From Rhodospirillaceae bacterium (GTDB taxonomy: Bacteria > Pseudomonadota > Alphaproteobacteria > Rhodospirillales > Rhodospirillaceae), in the NCBI GenBank assembly GCA_019694335.1, contig JAIBCD010000021.1, forward strand, positions 1 through 49,754: a stretch of DNA of 49,754 nucleotides, read 5' to 3'. Every line of letters begins with the position of its first letter. Positions within the stretch are counted from its first letter, which is position 1. A program made the position numbers and the translations under genes. Shown here one piece after another: positions 8,006-15,590 of the stretch. The notes below the pieces were generated by a model that was given only the letters and a program-made list of their open reading frames with translations, did not search any database and was not told the origin of the DNA.

Positions 8006-8054
8006 CGATGGCATTGTAGAGGTCAGCGGTTCGATTCCGCTCAGCTCCACCATC
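8006..8054 (+). repeat. Right att repeat: displaced 3' end of tRNA-Ala(GGC)
   Basis: This copy carries the anticodon loop ATGGCAT, the T arm AGCGG-TTCGATT-CCGCT, the acceptor strand and CCA, with no 5' half upstream. It is followed seven bases later by a strong terminator hairpin, so it is likely the original chromosomal 3' end of the tRNA gene, pushed away when the island inserted. Relative to 312-360 it differs only by a G-C to C-G swap within the T stem. Confidence 0.85.
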
Positions 8055-8060
8055 AAAACA

Positions 8061-8093
8061 AGGGCTTAGCGATTTATCGCTGAGCCCTTTTTT
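8061..8093 (+). terminator. Rho-independent terminator of the original tRNA-Ala gene
   Basis: A 12-bp stem (AGGGCTTAGCGA with TCGCTGAGCCCT, one G-T pair) is followed by TTTTTT. It begins just after the CCA of the right tRNA fragment, as expected for the terminator of the displaced tRNA gene. Confidence 0.8.
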
Positions 8094-8268
8094 CATGCGC
8101 GGAAGCACGGCATGGCGGCCTCACGTCATTCGCCCGGCAAGGTCGCCAGCAGGTGCTTCGCACGGATAACTGCGCGCTCAAAATTGAAGCTCAGATCAAC
8201 GCTACGTCGCCGCGTGATACGCGCGGCAGAAGGATCGCGGCTGACCTGAAGCGCGCCCAACTCCTTCC

Positions 8269-8481
8269 TTAAGGCATCGGATCACGGACCACTGCCGTGG
8301 CGGCCACCATCGCCGTATCAAGCGACAGGCGATGCTCCGCCACCACTCGCGTTGTCATCGCCGCAGTCATCGTCTTCGCGATCGATGCAACGGGAAAACG
8401 TGTCGTGAACATCACGGGCGTATGCTGCGCGATGTCCGCTTCGCCCATGACTGTGGACCAGACAATGCGCTCATCGGGCAG
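8269..8481 (-). pseudogene. Remnant of a beta-lactamase-like serine hydrolase
   Basis: About 70 codons resemble the start of class C beta-lactamase / esterase-family proteins: GEADIAQHTPVMFTTRF, then VASIAKTMTAAM containing the SxxK nucleophile motif (Ser-Ile-Ala-Lys), then EHRLSLDT. The usual 350-400 residue domain with the YxN and HxG motifs is missing. The frame ends at 8269 shortly after RLSLDT, and upstream sequence gives no signal peptide. It lies directly beside the island's right end and is probably a decayed fragment. Confidence 0.6.
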
Positions 8482-9019
8482 CGATCCCAGGGATGTGCGA
8501 CAAGGACCGCCCAACGAATCCGTCTTTGGGGTGTGACAAATCGACGGAAAACCCCGGCAGGAGAATCTGTCACGCCGGACAATAAGTCGTTGAGATATGC
8601 GCCATCCAGATGCCAGGCCCGGGTCGCCACTTCCCCTAAAGCGGCAAGGTAGGGCGCGCATCATTGGCGGCGAGGAGGCCCAGTGGGATGCCAGCGGGAT
8701 GCCAGCGGAATGGATGTGCAGGGCTTATCGGCACGGTTGTAATCGCCCGAAGGCACCCTATCTCTCTTGAGGTGACCCGGCTGCCTCACGATTCGGCCTG
8801 CTGTTCGGACCGCGTTCTCTTGAAGCCTGCTGTTTCAATGGATTGGCCGCGCCATCGCCGACTATTTCGAGACTGACAAAATCCAAGTTCCAACACGGCA
8901 GTTAGATTTGAACCGCAACGATAACGAGAAATTCGCATTTCTAAATGCGATTTTAACGGACAGGAAAGGAGGTCGCCGTTAAGAGTAACAGAACAGTCGC
9001 CGGTTTTTTTGAGGGTTCT
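8482..9019. other. Gene-free scar between island and exopolysaccharide locus
   Basis: About 540 bases with no complete gene. Short frames on both strands lack ribosome sites or family signatures. A short tandem duplication (GGATGCCAGC twice) occurs near 8685-8705. The last 130 bases are AT-richer and hold a palindrome (8933-8950), a purine-rich stretch and a T-run, and probably contain the promoter and leader of the sugar transferase gene at 9020. Confidence 0.4.
8933..8950. promoter_or_regulatory. Perfect 8-bp-arm palindrome upstream of the priming transferase
   Basis: TCGCATTT-CT-AAATGCGA lies in an AT-rich stretch about 70 bases before the start at 9020. It could be the operator of a dimeric regulator of exopolysaccharide synthesis or a small RNA hairpin in the leader. 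There is no matching copy in the divergent wza/wzc region, so a locus-wide regulator is not supported. Confidence 0.35.
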
Positions 9020-10519
9020 ATGACTGGGTCGGCGGATGATTTCTCGGCGGAGCGTGTTTCTCACGACCTGACCGCGGGGATGACGACCGAGGGGCGCAAG
9101 CTGCGCCGGCAGGGTTGGGTCGCGGCCTTGCTGTTGGTGATGCGTATCGTCGACCTCATGGTGATCTGGCTGGGCGGCCTCGTCGCCCATTGGGTCCGCT
9201 TCGGCCTGGTCCCGGTGCCGGGCCTTGTCATGCTGGCCTTGACCTTCGCCGTCATGATGTCGACCGTCGTGTTCAATCTCGGCAAGGTCTATTCACCCGG
9301 CGAGGCGGATAATTTCTGGGCCGCGGCCAGCCGGGTGCTCGCACATTGGGCGCTGGTGTGCCTTTTGCTGATCGCCACGGTCTTCCTGGCGCGTGTCGGC
9401 GCCAGCTATTCGCGCGGCTGGGCCACGCTATGGATGACAATCTCCGCACTTGGCCTGGTCGGCGTGCGCGCCGTCGGCGCGACGTTCATGCGCCGCGCGC
9501 GCGCCGGGGGCAATCTGGTCACACGCGTCGCCATCATCGGCGGCGACGAGAGCGGGTTGCAGCTCTATCACTATCTAAAACAGCAGGGGCACATCGAACT
9601 GGTCGGGGTCTATGACGACCGTTTCGCCCGCCTGCAGCAGCGCGCGCTCGAACAGGGCGTCACGCTTCTGGGCACCGCGCAGGACTTCCTCAAGCGGGCC
9701 AGATATGAAAGCGTCGATTGTGTCGTTATCAATCTGCCCTGGTCCAGCGAACACCGCGTGCGCGAGATGGTCGAGGTATTGCAGGAACTGGCCATCGAAG
9801 TCCAGATTTGCCCCGAAGGCCTGAATTTCGTGGTGCAGAGTTTTCCGCTGCTGAAGAATTCCATCGCCACCACGCTCGGCGGGCTGCCGATGTTCAGCGT
9901 GTCGCGCCGGCCTCTCGACGGTTGGGGTTGGCTCATCAAGGGTATCGAGGACGGCATCCTGATCACGCTGCTGACTCCGGTGGTGCTCCCGGTTTGCCTG
10001 CTGATCGCGCTGGCGATCAAGCTCGACAGTCCCGGCCCGGTCTTGTTCCGTCAGCGGCGCAAGGGCTTCAATGGCCGCGAGTTCATGGTATATAAATTCC
10101 GCACGATGCGTGCCGCCGACAGCGTGCCGACCGGCGTAACCAAGGCGACCCTGCGCGACGATCCGCGCATCACTTTCGTCGGGAACATCCTGCGCCGCAC
10201 CAGTCTCGACGAACTGCCACAGCTGTTCAACGTCCTGCGCGGCGAGATGTCGATCATCGGTCCGCGTCCGCACGCGGTCGATCACGACGAGCAGTTCGCC
10301 CGCATCATCCGCCAGTATTATTCCCGTCACCGCGTGCGCCCCGGCATCACCGGCTGGGCTCAGGTCAATGGCCTGCGCGGCACCATCGAGGAAGATGCTC
10401 AGATTCGCCGCCGCGTCGCCCATGATCTCTGGTACATCGAGAACTGGTCGATTTTCTTCGATCTGCGTATTCTGCTGATGACTCCTTTCGTGGGATTGAT
10501 CAACCGCAACGCATATTGA
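9020..10519 (+). CDS. Undecaprenyl-phosphate sugar phosphotransferase (priming transferase)
   Basis: This protein transfers a sugar-1-phosphate from a nucleotide sugar to undecaprenyl phosphate, the first step of repeat-unit assembly at the inner membrane. The 499-residue protein has the full WcaJ/PssY layout. There are four N-terminal transmembrane helices (about 30-155), a Rossmann-like domain from VAIIGGDESG (about 172) and a fifth membrane helix near 312-335. The C-terminal bacterial sugar transferase domain shows FMVYKFRTM, SLDELPQLFNVLRGEMS with the catalytic Asp-Glu pair near 396-397, and IIGPRPHAVDHD. It heads the locus, with only nine bases to the GMC gene. Whether the first sugar is glucose or galactose cannot be told. 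Confidence 0.92.
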   Translation: MTGSADDFSAERVSHDLTAGMTTEGRKLRRQGWVAALLLVMRIVDLMVIWLGGLVAHWVRFGLVPVPGLVMLALTFAVMMSTVVFNLGKVYSPGEADNFWAAASRVLAHWALVCLLLIATVFLARVGASYSRGWATLWMTISALGLVGVRAVGATFMRRARAGGNLVTRVAIIGGDESGLQLYHYLKQQGHIELVGVYDDRFARLQQRALEQGVTLLGTAQDFLKRARYESVDCVVINLPWSSEHRVREMVEVLQELAIEVQICPEGLNFVVQSFPLLKNSIATTLGGLPMFSVSRRPLDGWGWLIKGIEDGILITLLTPVVLPVCLLIALAIKLDSPGPVLFRQRRKGFNGREFMVYKFRTMRAADSVPTGVTKATLRDDPRITFVGNILRRTSLDELPQLFNVLRGEMSIIGPRPHAVDHDEQFARIIRQYYSRHRVRPGITGWAQVNGLRGTIEEDAQIRRRVAHDLWYIENWSIFFDLRILLMTPFVGLINRNAY

Positions 10520-10528
10520 TGGGCTGGT

Positions 10529-12166
10529 GTGATTTTCGATATCCAGGCGCTGCCTGACAATTTCACTCTCGAAGCGGATATCTGCATTGTCGGCGCCGGT
10601 CCGGTCGGCATCACCCTGGCCCTGAAACTGGCGGGAAACGGACGGCGGATTGTGGTGCTGGAGGGCGGCGGTCCCGGTACGGAGCGGGACAGCCAAGCCC
10701 TGTATCGGGGGCAGGTCGACGACGCCGGTCTGCATCCGCCGCCGGATCATTACCGCGAACGGCGCTATGGCGGTTCCAGCACCACCTGGGGCGGCCGCTT
10801 GATGCCGTTTGACGCCATCGATTTCGAGGCGCGTCCCTACATCCCGCATAGCGGCTGGCCGATAGATCTCGCCGCGGTGGCGCCTTACTACGGCGAGGCG
10901 ACGCAGCTGTGCGAGGCCGGCCGCGCCGCTTTCACTATTGAAGCCGCCTTCGACGGCCCCCGCCGGGACATGATCGCCGGCTTCACGGGCGAGAATTTCA
11001 CCACCAATACATTGGAACGCTTCAGCCGTCCGACCGATTTTGGCCGTCGCTACCGCCGCGCGTTGGAGACCGCTGAAGGATTGAAGGTGGTGCTGCACGC
11101 CAATGTCACATCGATCGCGCGGTCGGAGGCCGGCGGGCATGTCATCGGGTTGGACGTGCGGTCGCTGCGCGGACGTCGCGGCCGCGTTGCGGCCGGACGG
11201 ATCATACTGGCGATGGGTGGGCTGGAGACGGCGCGGCTGCTGCTGGCCAGCGGGCTGGGCCGGGAACGCGACGCGGTCGGGCGCTATTACATGTGCCACA
11301 TCGCCGGCACCATCGGCACGCTGAAATTCTCCGGCCCGCCCGACGCCGTGTGGAACGGCTATGACATCGCCGGCGATGGCGTTTATTGCCGACGCCGCTT
11401 CGCTCTCCGCCCCGAAACACAGCGCCGGCGGGGCCTCGGCAATTTCGTCGCCCGTCTGCACCATCCGCGCATCCCCGACCCGCGCCACCGTAGCGGCATC
11501 CTGTCTGCGCTCTATCTCGCCAGGCGGTTGGTCCCCCATGACTACCGCACGCGCCTGCAGGACGGCGAGCCGGGCGGCGTAAGCCGCTGGCTGGCCCATG
11601 CCGGCAACGTCATCTCCGATTTGCCGGCGACGTTCGGTTTCATGGTCCATCTTTTGCGCGACCGGCTGCTGGCGGAACGCAAATATCCTTCGGTCGTGGT
11701 TCGCCCGAAGGCCAATGAATTCAGCCTCGATTTTCATGCCGAGCACGCACCCGATCCCGATAGCCGGGTTGTGCTGACCGATGACACCGACGCGCTGGGT
11801 ATGCCGCGTCTCAAAACCGATTGGCGATACGGCGCCGTGGATATAAAGACCGTCGAAGGCGCGCTGGCGCTCCTAGAGGGCGATATCGCGCGGTCCGGAA
11901 CTGGCCGCTTCGACTATGATCCCTCTGCGGTCGAACAAGAAATGACCCGCTACCGCGCCTATGGCGGGCATCACATCGGCACCGCGCGCATGGGCGGCAA
12001 TCCAGCCGTCAGCGTGGTCGATAAAGACTGCCGGGTGCATGGCCTCGACAATCTCTATGTCGCCGGGGCCGCGGTGTTTCCCACATCAAGTCAGGCCAAT
12101 CCCACCTTGACCGCCGTCGCTCTTGCCTTACGTCTCGCCGAACATCTGAAAGGAGAGCCGCGGTGA
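10529..12166 (+). CDS. GMC-family FAD-dependent oxidoreductase
   Basis: The 545-residue protein has the dinucleotide-binding motif IVGAGPVGITLALKLA near 19-34, the GMC signature region YGGSSTTWGGRLMPFDAIDF near 88, ETARLLLASG, and the C-terminal GMC domain with GGHHIGTARMGG near 479 and SQANPTLTAVALALRLAEHL at the end. These enzymes oxidise alcohols, sugars or polyols using FAD; the conserved histidine of HHIGTARMG is at the active site. No signal peptide is visible, so it would act in the cytoplasm on a nucleotide sugar or lipid-linked sugar. The GTG start lies nine bases after the priming transferase, so the two are cotranscribed. The substrate is unknown; a role in making an oxidised sugar of the repeat unit is inference. 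Confidence 0.88.
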   Translation: MIFDIQALPDNFTLEADICIVGAGPVGITLALKLAGNGRRIVVLEGGGPGTERDSQALYRGQVDDAGLHPPPDHYRERRYGGSSTTWGGRLMPFDAIDFEARPYIPHSGWPIDLAAVAPYYGEATQLCEAGRAAFTIEAAFDGPRRDMIAGFTGENFTTNTLERFSRPTDFGRRYRRALETAEGLKVVLHANVTSIARSEAGGHVIGLDVRSLRGRRGRVAAGRIILAMGGLETARLLLASGLGRERDAVGRYYMCHIAGTIGTLKFSGPPDAVWNGYDIAGDGVYCRRRFALRPETQRRRGLGNFVARLHHPRIPDPRHRSGILSALYLARRLVPHDYRTRLQDGEPGGVSRWLAHAGNVISDLPATFGFMVHLLRDRLLAERKYPSVVVRPKANEFSLDFHAEHAPDPDSRVVLTDDTDALGMPRLKTDWRYGAVDIKTVEGALALLEGDIARSGTGRFDYDPSAVEQEMTRYRAYGGHHIGTARMGGNPAVSVVDKDCRVHGLDNLYVAGAAVFPTSSQANPTLTAVALALRLAEHLKGEPR

Positions 12167-12209
12167 CCAAACCAATCCTGATGCGGATTTATCCGGACGG
12201 CGGCCTCAG

Positions 12210-12608
12210 TTACTTCGGTGTATCGCCCGGTTTGGCCTTCGCCTTCGGGCGGGGCAATCCGCCCCCATTGTCTTCCCGCAAGCGGTTCTGGGCGCGGATG
12301 CAAGCCTGGAGAATCAGGTAGTCTCCGTCGCGGTCGACTCTTGCCTGAATATCGCAATTGTCCTGGATATAGCCGGGTGTACTGGGCCAAGCGCGCCGGG
12401 CAGCATCCAGCGCGTCACTCTGTGCCGCTATGCACGCCGCCTTGGACTCGGGCGAGACGCCGTCCGGCGTGATGGCCAGACGGTTGCAAAGCCCATCAAT
12501 ATCGTAGCGCGGCGGCCGCTCGTCGGCGAAGACGGGCCCGGTGCAAGTGACGGCGCAGGCGAATGCGGCCGCCTGCGCCGCCCCAACCGTCAGGGTGCGG
12601 ATGCGGAT
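12210..12608 (-). CDS. Small secreted cysteine-pair protein with probable ATC start
   Basis: The frame encodes about 132 residues: an Arg-containing start (RIRTLTVGAAQAAAFACAV), an export signal ending near PVFADE, then YDIDGLCNRLA, SPESKAACIAAQSDALDAA, IQDNCDIQAR and DYLILQACIRAQ. This Cys-spaced pattern (LC...AC...W...NC...ACI) is common in small periplasmic proteins of alphaproteobacteria whose function is unknown. It has no ATG, GTG or TTG in a useful place. An ATC at 12608 lies five bases after a GGAGG ribosome site, inside the 3' end of wzx (19-base overlap). A CTG at 12593 overlaps the wzx stop but would remove the basic n-region. It closes the wza-wzy-GH44-wzx operon. Protein likely real, start uncertain. 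Confidence 0.65.
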   Translation of the reverse strand: MRIRTLTVGAAQAAAFACAVTCTGPVFADERPPRYDIDGLCNRLAITPDGVSPESKAACIAAQSDALDAARRAWPSTPGYIQDNCDIQARVDRDGDYLILQACIRAQNRLREDNGGGLPRPKAKAKPGDTPK

Positions 12609-13936
12609 GACACCCTCCAGGGGGCAATGCCCAATGTGCGGCGCGCGGCGACGGCGGCGCCGGCGCCGTTGACCAGGATGGCCAGAGTGGTCGCCAGGGC
12701 GGCGCCGTCATTGAGCCAGAAAGGCGACAGCAGGGCGCAACCCATCAGCAGCACGGTCATCGCCATCATGTTGACCCGGCGCAGATCGGCGAGATGGCCG
12801 GTCATGCCAAGTAATTCCGGCAGGGCCGTGAAGCAGGCGGCGCCGAACTGCCCAAGCGCGAGGATGCGCAATGTCGTGGCGCCGTCCGAAAAGCCCTGCC
12901 CCAGGAATCCCAGCAGCAGCCCTGGGGCCGCCAGCATGACCAGCACCGGCGCCGCGGTCAGAGCCAGTCCCAGCAGGACCGCATGGCGGGCGGCCTGCGC
13001 GAGGCCCGGCCGGTCGCCGGCGGCATGCAGTCCGGCGAAGGTTGGCGCGGCCATGCCGGCCACGCCGGAGATCAGCACATTGGTCAGAAGCGCGACGCGC
13101 CACGCCACGGCGAACAGCCCGACACGGTCGCTGTCGGCTGTCATGCCAAGTATCAGCGCCGGCAACGATGAGATCGCAAGCTGCGTCAGCTCCAGAGTGA
13201 ATAGCGACAGGCCAGGCCGCACCAAGGGCGCGGGTGACGCGCCGGGTTTTGCGGATTCGCCGGGTGGGGCGAAACGCAGCACCAACAGCGTACCGATTAT
13301 GGCGGCGGCGGCGAAGCAGGCCGCGATCAGCAGCACGGTATTGACCACGCCCCCCGGGATCAGCCAGGTCAGGCCGCAGAACAGCGCCGGCCAGAGCCAG
13401 GAATAGATCATCTGGCTGAACCCGATCCGCTTCAGTCCGGCCAGGGCGCCGCCCGCCGCTGTCGAGAGGTTCTGCGGCACGATCGCCAGCGCACCGAGCA
13501 GGATCGGGGTGGCGAGTTCCGGCTTCTCGAGAATCCGCGCGGCCAGTGGACCGGCGACAAGCATCAAAATGGTCGCAACGAAGGCCGATGCGCACAAAAT
13601 CCACAGATAACCGCGCGCCACAACGCGCCGCACGTCCCCGGGGCGATTTTCGGCGCAGGCCACCGCCACCTCGCGCGTCATCGCCTTATCGATGCCGATA
13701 CGGCCGAGACCGGCCAGCAGGGTCATCAGGCTGAAGACGATATAGAAGTCGCCGGTCTGCGCCACGCCGAGCCGCGCCGCCACCAGCAGATGGAAGCCGT
13801 AGCGGCTCGGCAGGTCGATCAGGCGAACGGCGACGCTGACCGCCGACCCGCGCAGCAATCCGCGGCCGACGCCGCTGTTTGTTTCAGCCGTGGGACGTTC
13901 GGCCGCGGGTCTTTCAGCCATGGGACTTTCAGCCAC
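12590..13936 (-). CDS. Wzx-like polysaccharide repeat-unit flippase
   Basis: About 448 residues with 12-14 hydrophobic segments and the polysaccharide-export / MOP-superfamily start: GLLRGSAVSVAVRLIDLPSRY, then a helix ending in FYIVFSLMTLLAGLGRIGID. The family moves undecaprenyl-linked repeat units across the inner membrane. The first 20 residues are a degenerate repeat (MAERPAAERPTAE) and may not be essential; starts are GTG 13936 or ATG 13921. It overlaps the GH44 gene upstream by eight bases and the small secreted gene downstream by 19, so translation is coupled through the operon. Wzx sequences diverge widely, so the substrate cannot be inferred. Confidence 0.85.
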   Translation of the reverse strand: MAESPMAERPAAERPTAETNSGVGRGLLRGSAVSVAVRLIDLPSRYGFHLLVAARLGVAQTGDFYIVFSLMTLLAGLGRIGIDKAMTREVAVACAENRPGDVRRVVARGYLWILCASAFVATILMLVAGPLAARILEKPELATPILLGALAIVPQNLSTAAGGALAGLKRIGFSQMIYSWLWPALFCGLTWLIPGGVVNTVLLIAACFAAAAIIGTLLVLRFAPPGESAKPGASPAPLVRPGLSLFTLELTQLAISSLPALILGMTADSDRVGLFAVAWRVALLTNVLISGVAGMAAPTFAGLHAAGDRPGLAQAARHAVLLGLALTAAPVLVMLAAPGLLLGFLGQGFSDGATTLRILALGQFGAACFTALPELLGMTGHLADLRRVNMMAMTVLLMGCALLSPFWLNDGAALATTLAILVNGAGAAVAARRTLGIAPWRVSSASAP

Positions 13937-15590
13937 GGCCGCCGTGCAGCACGAACAAGGTCACGCTCTGCGGCGGCAGGGTTATGGTGCCGTTATCGGG
14001 GCGGACCGCGGGCTTGGCCGTCAAACGGCCGGCAGCCAGTTGCCAGACTTCGGCATCGGCCTGGGTGGAGAAATGGCTCACATCAAGCTTGACCGGCACG
14101 GGCGCATCGAGCTGCTTGTTGATGACCATCAGGGTCAAGGCGCCATCCTTGCGCAAGGCGGCGAACGCGGAAACTTTATCGGGATCCGGGGTTTTCGCCC
14201 GCACGCTGGTATCGCCGAAAGTCGCGTTCTTGCCGTCGTAGTTGCGGTAGAGCTTGAAGGCCAGATAAGTGGGGCTGCCGGTCGGAGGCGTGGCCCAGCG
14301 CGTCGCCATATCCAGCCCCTCGCGTCCGAAGATGCCCAGGATGTCGGCCTGAGTGGTTCCGCCGTTCATGGTGTCCTCGGCGCCCCAGTTATATTCGGTG
14401 ATGGCGATCGGCGTGCCGGGATAATAATAAGTGTCGACCCATTTGCGCAGGGTCGGGATCAACGCAACGACGGAATTGATCCAGGTCGTGTTCTTATAGG
14501 TGGTGTCCCACAGATCGCGCGTCGAGCGATTGCGCATCAGCTGCATGCCCGGTGAGGTGCTGTCCTTGCCGTCGTATTCGCCGCCCTGCGGATAATAATG
14601 CACGCTGACGACGTCGACCGGCCGCCCGGCCTTCTTCCACTGCGTCAGCAGCCACGGCAGATAGTCCATGCCTTGCGTTTGAGTGGTGCGGTCGGGCGCG
14701 CGGTCGTAGCCGTGCTCCGCGGAATACTGCTGATCGAAACCGCTATAGTGATAGCCGGTCCAACCCCATTCCTCCGGGGCGACAACGAGCGCCGCCGGAT
14801 CGACGGATTTCACCATGGCGGCGTAATCCTTGACCAGATCCGCTATTTCCTTCGCGTGCGCGCCGGTGGGCCGGACATGGTTGTGGATGCTGTGCCAGGC
14901 GCTCGGCTCATTGTCCATGATGTAATAGCGGACTCCGCCCTTGTCGGCGGTGCCCCATCGCGCCACCAGGCTGCGGATCCATTCCTGCTGATTGTCCAGG
15001 CTGTCGGGTTGGGCCGCGTCGTTGGGATCGTTTCCGGTAATGGGGACGCCGTCCAGCGTCCGTCCGTTGCCGGCCTCGGCGAAGCCGTTCTCGTCGAAAT
15101 CCTGTTGCAGGCCGTATTTGCCGATCGAGAAGGCCGCCAGCGGCTTGCGGCCGCGGTCGAGTTTGGCCACCCAACCGATCATCGGCACCGTCATCATCGG
15201 CTGCGCGCCGGCCTCCTTGGTCAAGGCGACGAAGCTCTCGCCATGCTGATCGAAGATGTCGTCGCCGCCGGCCAGGCTTTCGTAGAAATAGTCCTTGCCG
15301 GCGTTGCGGGCATTGATGCGCCAGTTATAGAGACTGGCGCTGTTGCCGCCGGAGCGGTTGAGCGGAACGTTCAACGCGGCGAGCTGCGCGGTGGTGGCGT
15401 AGTTGAGGCCGTAGATCAGCGGATTGATCGGCTTCTTATCGGCTTCGGCATCGACCGTGACCGTGACCACGATGTTCGGCTCGGCGGCCCGGGCCCCTGC
15501 CGTCAAAAGAAGTGCCGCCAATGGAAGTGCGGTCAAAGTCGGCAGCAGAAGCGGGACCGGCGCGAGCGGCAATGGTAAGCGTGGGGTCAT
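13929..15590 (-). CDS. Secreted glycoside hydrolase family 44 (endo-beta-1,4-glucanase / xyloglucanase type)
   Basis: Counting from the ATG at 15590 (ribosome site GGGAGG, TAATG overlap with wzy), a signal peptide of about 36 residues ends GARAAE. The mature enzyme contains INPLIYGLNY, LNRSGGNSASLYNW, the acid/base motif MDNEPSAWHS (Glu228), VHYYPQGGEYDG and the nucleophile motif ITEYNWG (Glu399), followed by a small beta domain to the C-terminus. This is the GH44 pattern, and at 553 residues it is a complete single-domain enzyme without carbohydrate-binding module. Known members cut beta-1,4-glucans. Its position between wzy and wzx suggests it trims or releases the polymer made by this locus, by analogy to endoglucanases in other export loci. 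Confidence 0.87.
   Translation of the reverse strand: MTPRLPLPLAPVPLLLPTLTALPLAALLLTAGARAAEPNIVVTVTVDAEADKKPINPLIYGLNYATTAQLAALNVPLNRSGGNSASLYNWRINARNAGKDYFYESLAGGDDIFDQHGESFVALTKEAGAQPMMTVPMIGWVAKLDRGRKPLAAFSIGKYGLQQDFDENGFAEAGNGRTLDGVPITGNDPNDAAQPDSLDNQQEWIRSLVARWGTADKGGVRYYIMDNEPSAWHSIHNHVRPTGAHAKEIADLVKDYAAMVKSVDPAALVVAPEEWGWTGYHYSGFDQQYSAEHGYDRAPDRTTQTQGMDYLPWLLTQWKKAGRPVDVVSVHYYPQGGEYDGKDSTSPGMQLMRNRSTRDLWDTTYKNTTWINSVVALIPTLRKWVDTYYYPGTPIAITEYNWGAEDTMNGGTTQADILGIFGREGLDMATRWATPPTGSPTYLAFKLYRNYDGKNATFGDTSVRAKTPDPDKVSAFAALRKDGALTLMVINKQLDAPVPVKLDVSHFSTQADAEVWQLAAGRLTAKPAVRPDNGTITLPPQSVTLFVLHGGRG

Larger units (their letters stand above)
312..8054. mobile_element. 7.7-kb tRNA-Ala genomic island carrying a restriction-modification system
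   Basis: A 49-bp direct repeat (312-360 and 8006-8054, two mismatches) brackets the interval. The integrase gene sits beside the left copy, which is the usual arrangement for islands inserted in a tRNA 3' end. Inside are a tyrosine integrase, an HTH/excisionase-like gene, a Rep-like unknown, a serine resolvase, a small lipoprotein, a small XRE regulator, a PD-(D/E)XK nuclease and an m5C methyltransferase. Codon choice in this interval is visibly less GC-biased than in the genes after 9 kb. No transfer or capsid genes are seen, so this is an integrative island rather than a prophage or ICE. Confidence 0.85.

Noticed and set aside
7856-8056. Minus-strand frame reading MVELSGIEPLTSTMP
   Set aside because: It is the antisense translation of the tRNA-Ala 3' fragment, a well-known spurious product type; no ribosome site or family.
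8130-8268. Minus-strand 46-codon frame (VDLSFNFERAVIRAKHLLAT)
   Set aside because: Could be a C-terminal gene piece, but too short and without a recognisable family to call.
9575-11746. 723-codon open frame on the minus strand
   Set aside because: Antisense to the priming transferase and GMC genes, whose motifs are complete; a GC-rich mirror frame.
12163-12321. 52-codon plus-strand frame with GTGA overlap to the GMC gene
   Set aside because: Antisense to the small secreted protein gene, no family hint, weaker codon character.
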